Of a stretch of 15,814 nucleotides of DNA, positions 15,583-15,814 are shown in pieces. This DNA comes from Helicobacteraceae bacterium (GTDB lineage: Bacteria; Campylobacterota; Campylobacteria; Campylobacterales; Sulfurimonadaceae), in contig WFOM01000252.1 in NCBI GenBank assembly GCA_015488075.1, positions 1 to 15,814 on the forward strand, given 5' to 3'. Position 1 is the first letter of the stretch; each line of letters starts with the position of its first letter. The notes below the pieces were generated by a model, which did not search any database, was not told the origin of the DNA, and saw only the letters and a list, made by a program, of their open reading frames with translations. The position numbers and the translations under genes are program-made.

Positions 15583-15814
15583 TCAACCATCTATAACCAA
15601 ATCCAAAATCTGTAATGTATCATATCTGTGAGAAACAGATAACATTCCAAAAACTTTTACCGTTTCCAAAATTATAAATGCATTACTTTTGTCAAATTTA
15701 AAATATGCAAACTCCTTTGTTTCAGCAGTCCTGCCAATTAATATTTTATCACTTATTAGTTCAGTTATCGGAAAACAAAAATAAAGCATAGGTTGAACTC
15801 CAACTGCTCTTTGC
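15583..15814 (-). CDS. Unrecognised protein, C-terminal fragment, 5' end beyond the window
   Basis: An open frame enters from the right edge and ends at a TGA (15585-15583), giving 76 visible residues. The ATG at 15789 is probably internal, because the frame stays open to the edge with plausible residues before it. The fragment is mixed hydrophobic and charged, with FCFPITELISDKILIGR near its middle and YDTLQILDLVIDG at the end. It has no membrane helix and no motif I recognise. It is not evidently a PstS C-terminus. It is on the same strand as pstC, 75 bases upstream, with a -10 box between, so cotranscription is possible but not required. Confidence 0.6.
   Translation of the reverse strand, partial: QRAVGVQPMLYFCFPITELISDKILIGRTAETKEFAYFKFDKSNAFIILETVKVFGMLSVSHRYDTLQILDLVIDG

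Noticed and set aside
1..15814. Mobile elements, CRISPR arrays, tRNA or rRNA genes, prophage or toxin-antitoxin genes
   Set aside because: I saw no transposase or integrase motifs, no regularly spaced direct repeats, no tRNA-like cloverleaf, and every spacer is shorter than about 100 bases.

Overview
The window is AT-rich, densely coded bacterial chromosome. It carries 17 protein genes, two of them cut by the window edges. I see no RNA genes, insertion sequences or CRISPR arrays, and no gene-free stretch longer than about 100 bases. Gene order points to Campylobacterota (the former Epsilonproteobacteria), probably a free-living Sulfurimonas/Sulfurovum-type organism. The evidence is the run cheY-prmA-ftsH-psd-like-pssA, a PflB-type TPR membrane protein beside serS, and a TATAAT box with no clear -35 before most transcription units. 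The genus is inference.

Left part (1-7491, all + strand): the end of a YmdB-family phosphodiesterase gene, then a promoter and a gene for a Cache/PDC sensor-like protein with four membrane helices. That gene overlaps hisH, and hisA follows (histidine biosynthesis). A second promoter, with a perfect 14-bp palindrome against it, precedes cheY (chemotaxis response regulator), prmA (ribosomal protein L11 methyltransferase), ftsH (membrane protease), a phosphatidylserine-decarboxylase-like gene that has lost the pyruvoyl-forming residues, and pssA (phosphatidylserine synthase). The last five abut or overlap with no room for promoters, so they look like one translationally coupled unit linking motility control, ribosome modification, membrane-protein quality control and phospholipid synthesis.

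Middle (7474-11155): a large TPR protein on the - strand, most likely the flagellar-motor scaffold protein PflB, overlaps the 3' end of pssA by 18 bases. It is divergent from serS, with an extended -10 box for each direction in the short spacer.

Right part (11173-15814, all - strand): a phosphate-uptake operon read right to left as pstC-pstA-pstB-phoU, ending in an outer-membrane phospholipase A (OMPLA) fused to an N-terminal Sel1-like repeat. The phospholipase start overlaps the phoU stop by one base. This suggests phospholipid turnover is expressed together with phosphate import. PstC carries an unusual Asp/Glu-rich insertion in its first periplasmic loop, and PhoU lacks key acidic residues of both usual metal-binding motifs. 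No pstS is visible. A partial, unrecognised gene lies upstream of pstC.

No clearly new defence or mobile system is present. The points most worth a second look are the phospholipase in the pst operon, the Cache protein joined to hisH, the apparently dead Psd-like protein and the PstC insertion.
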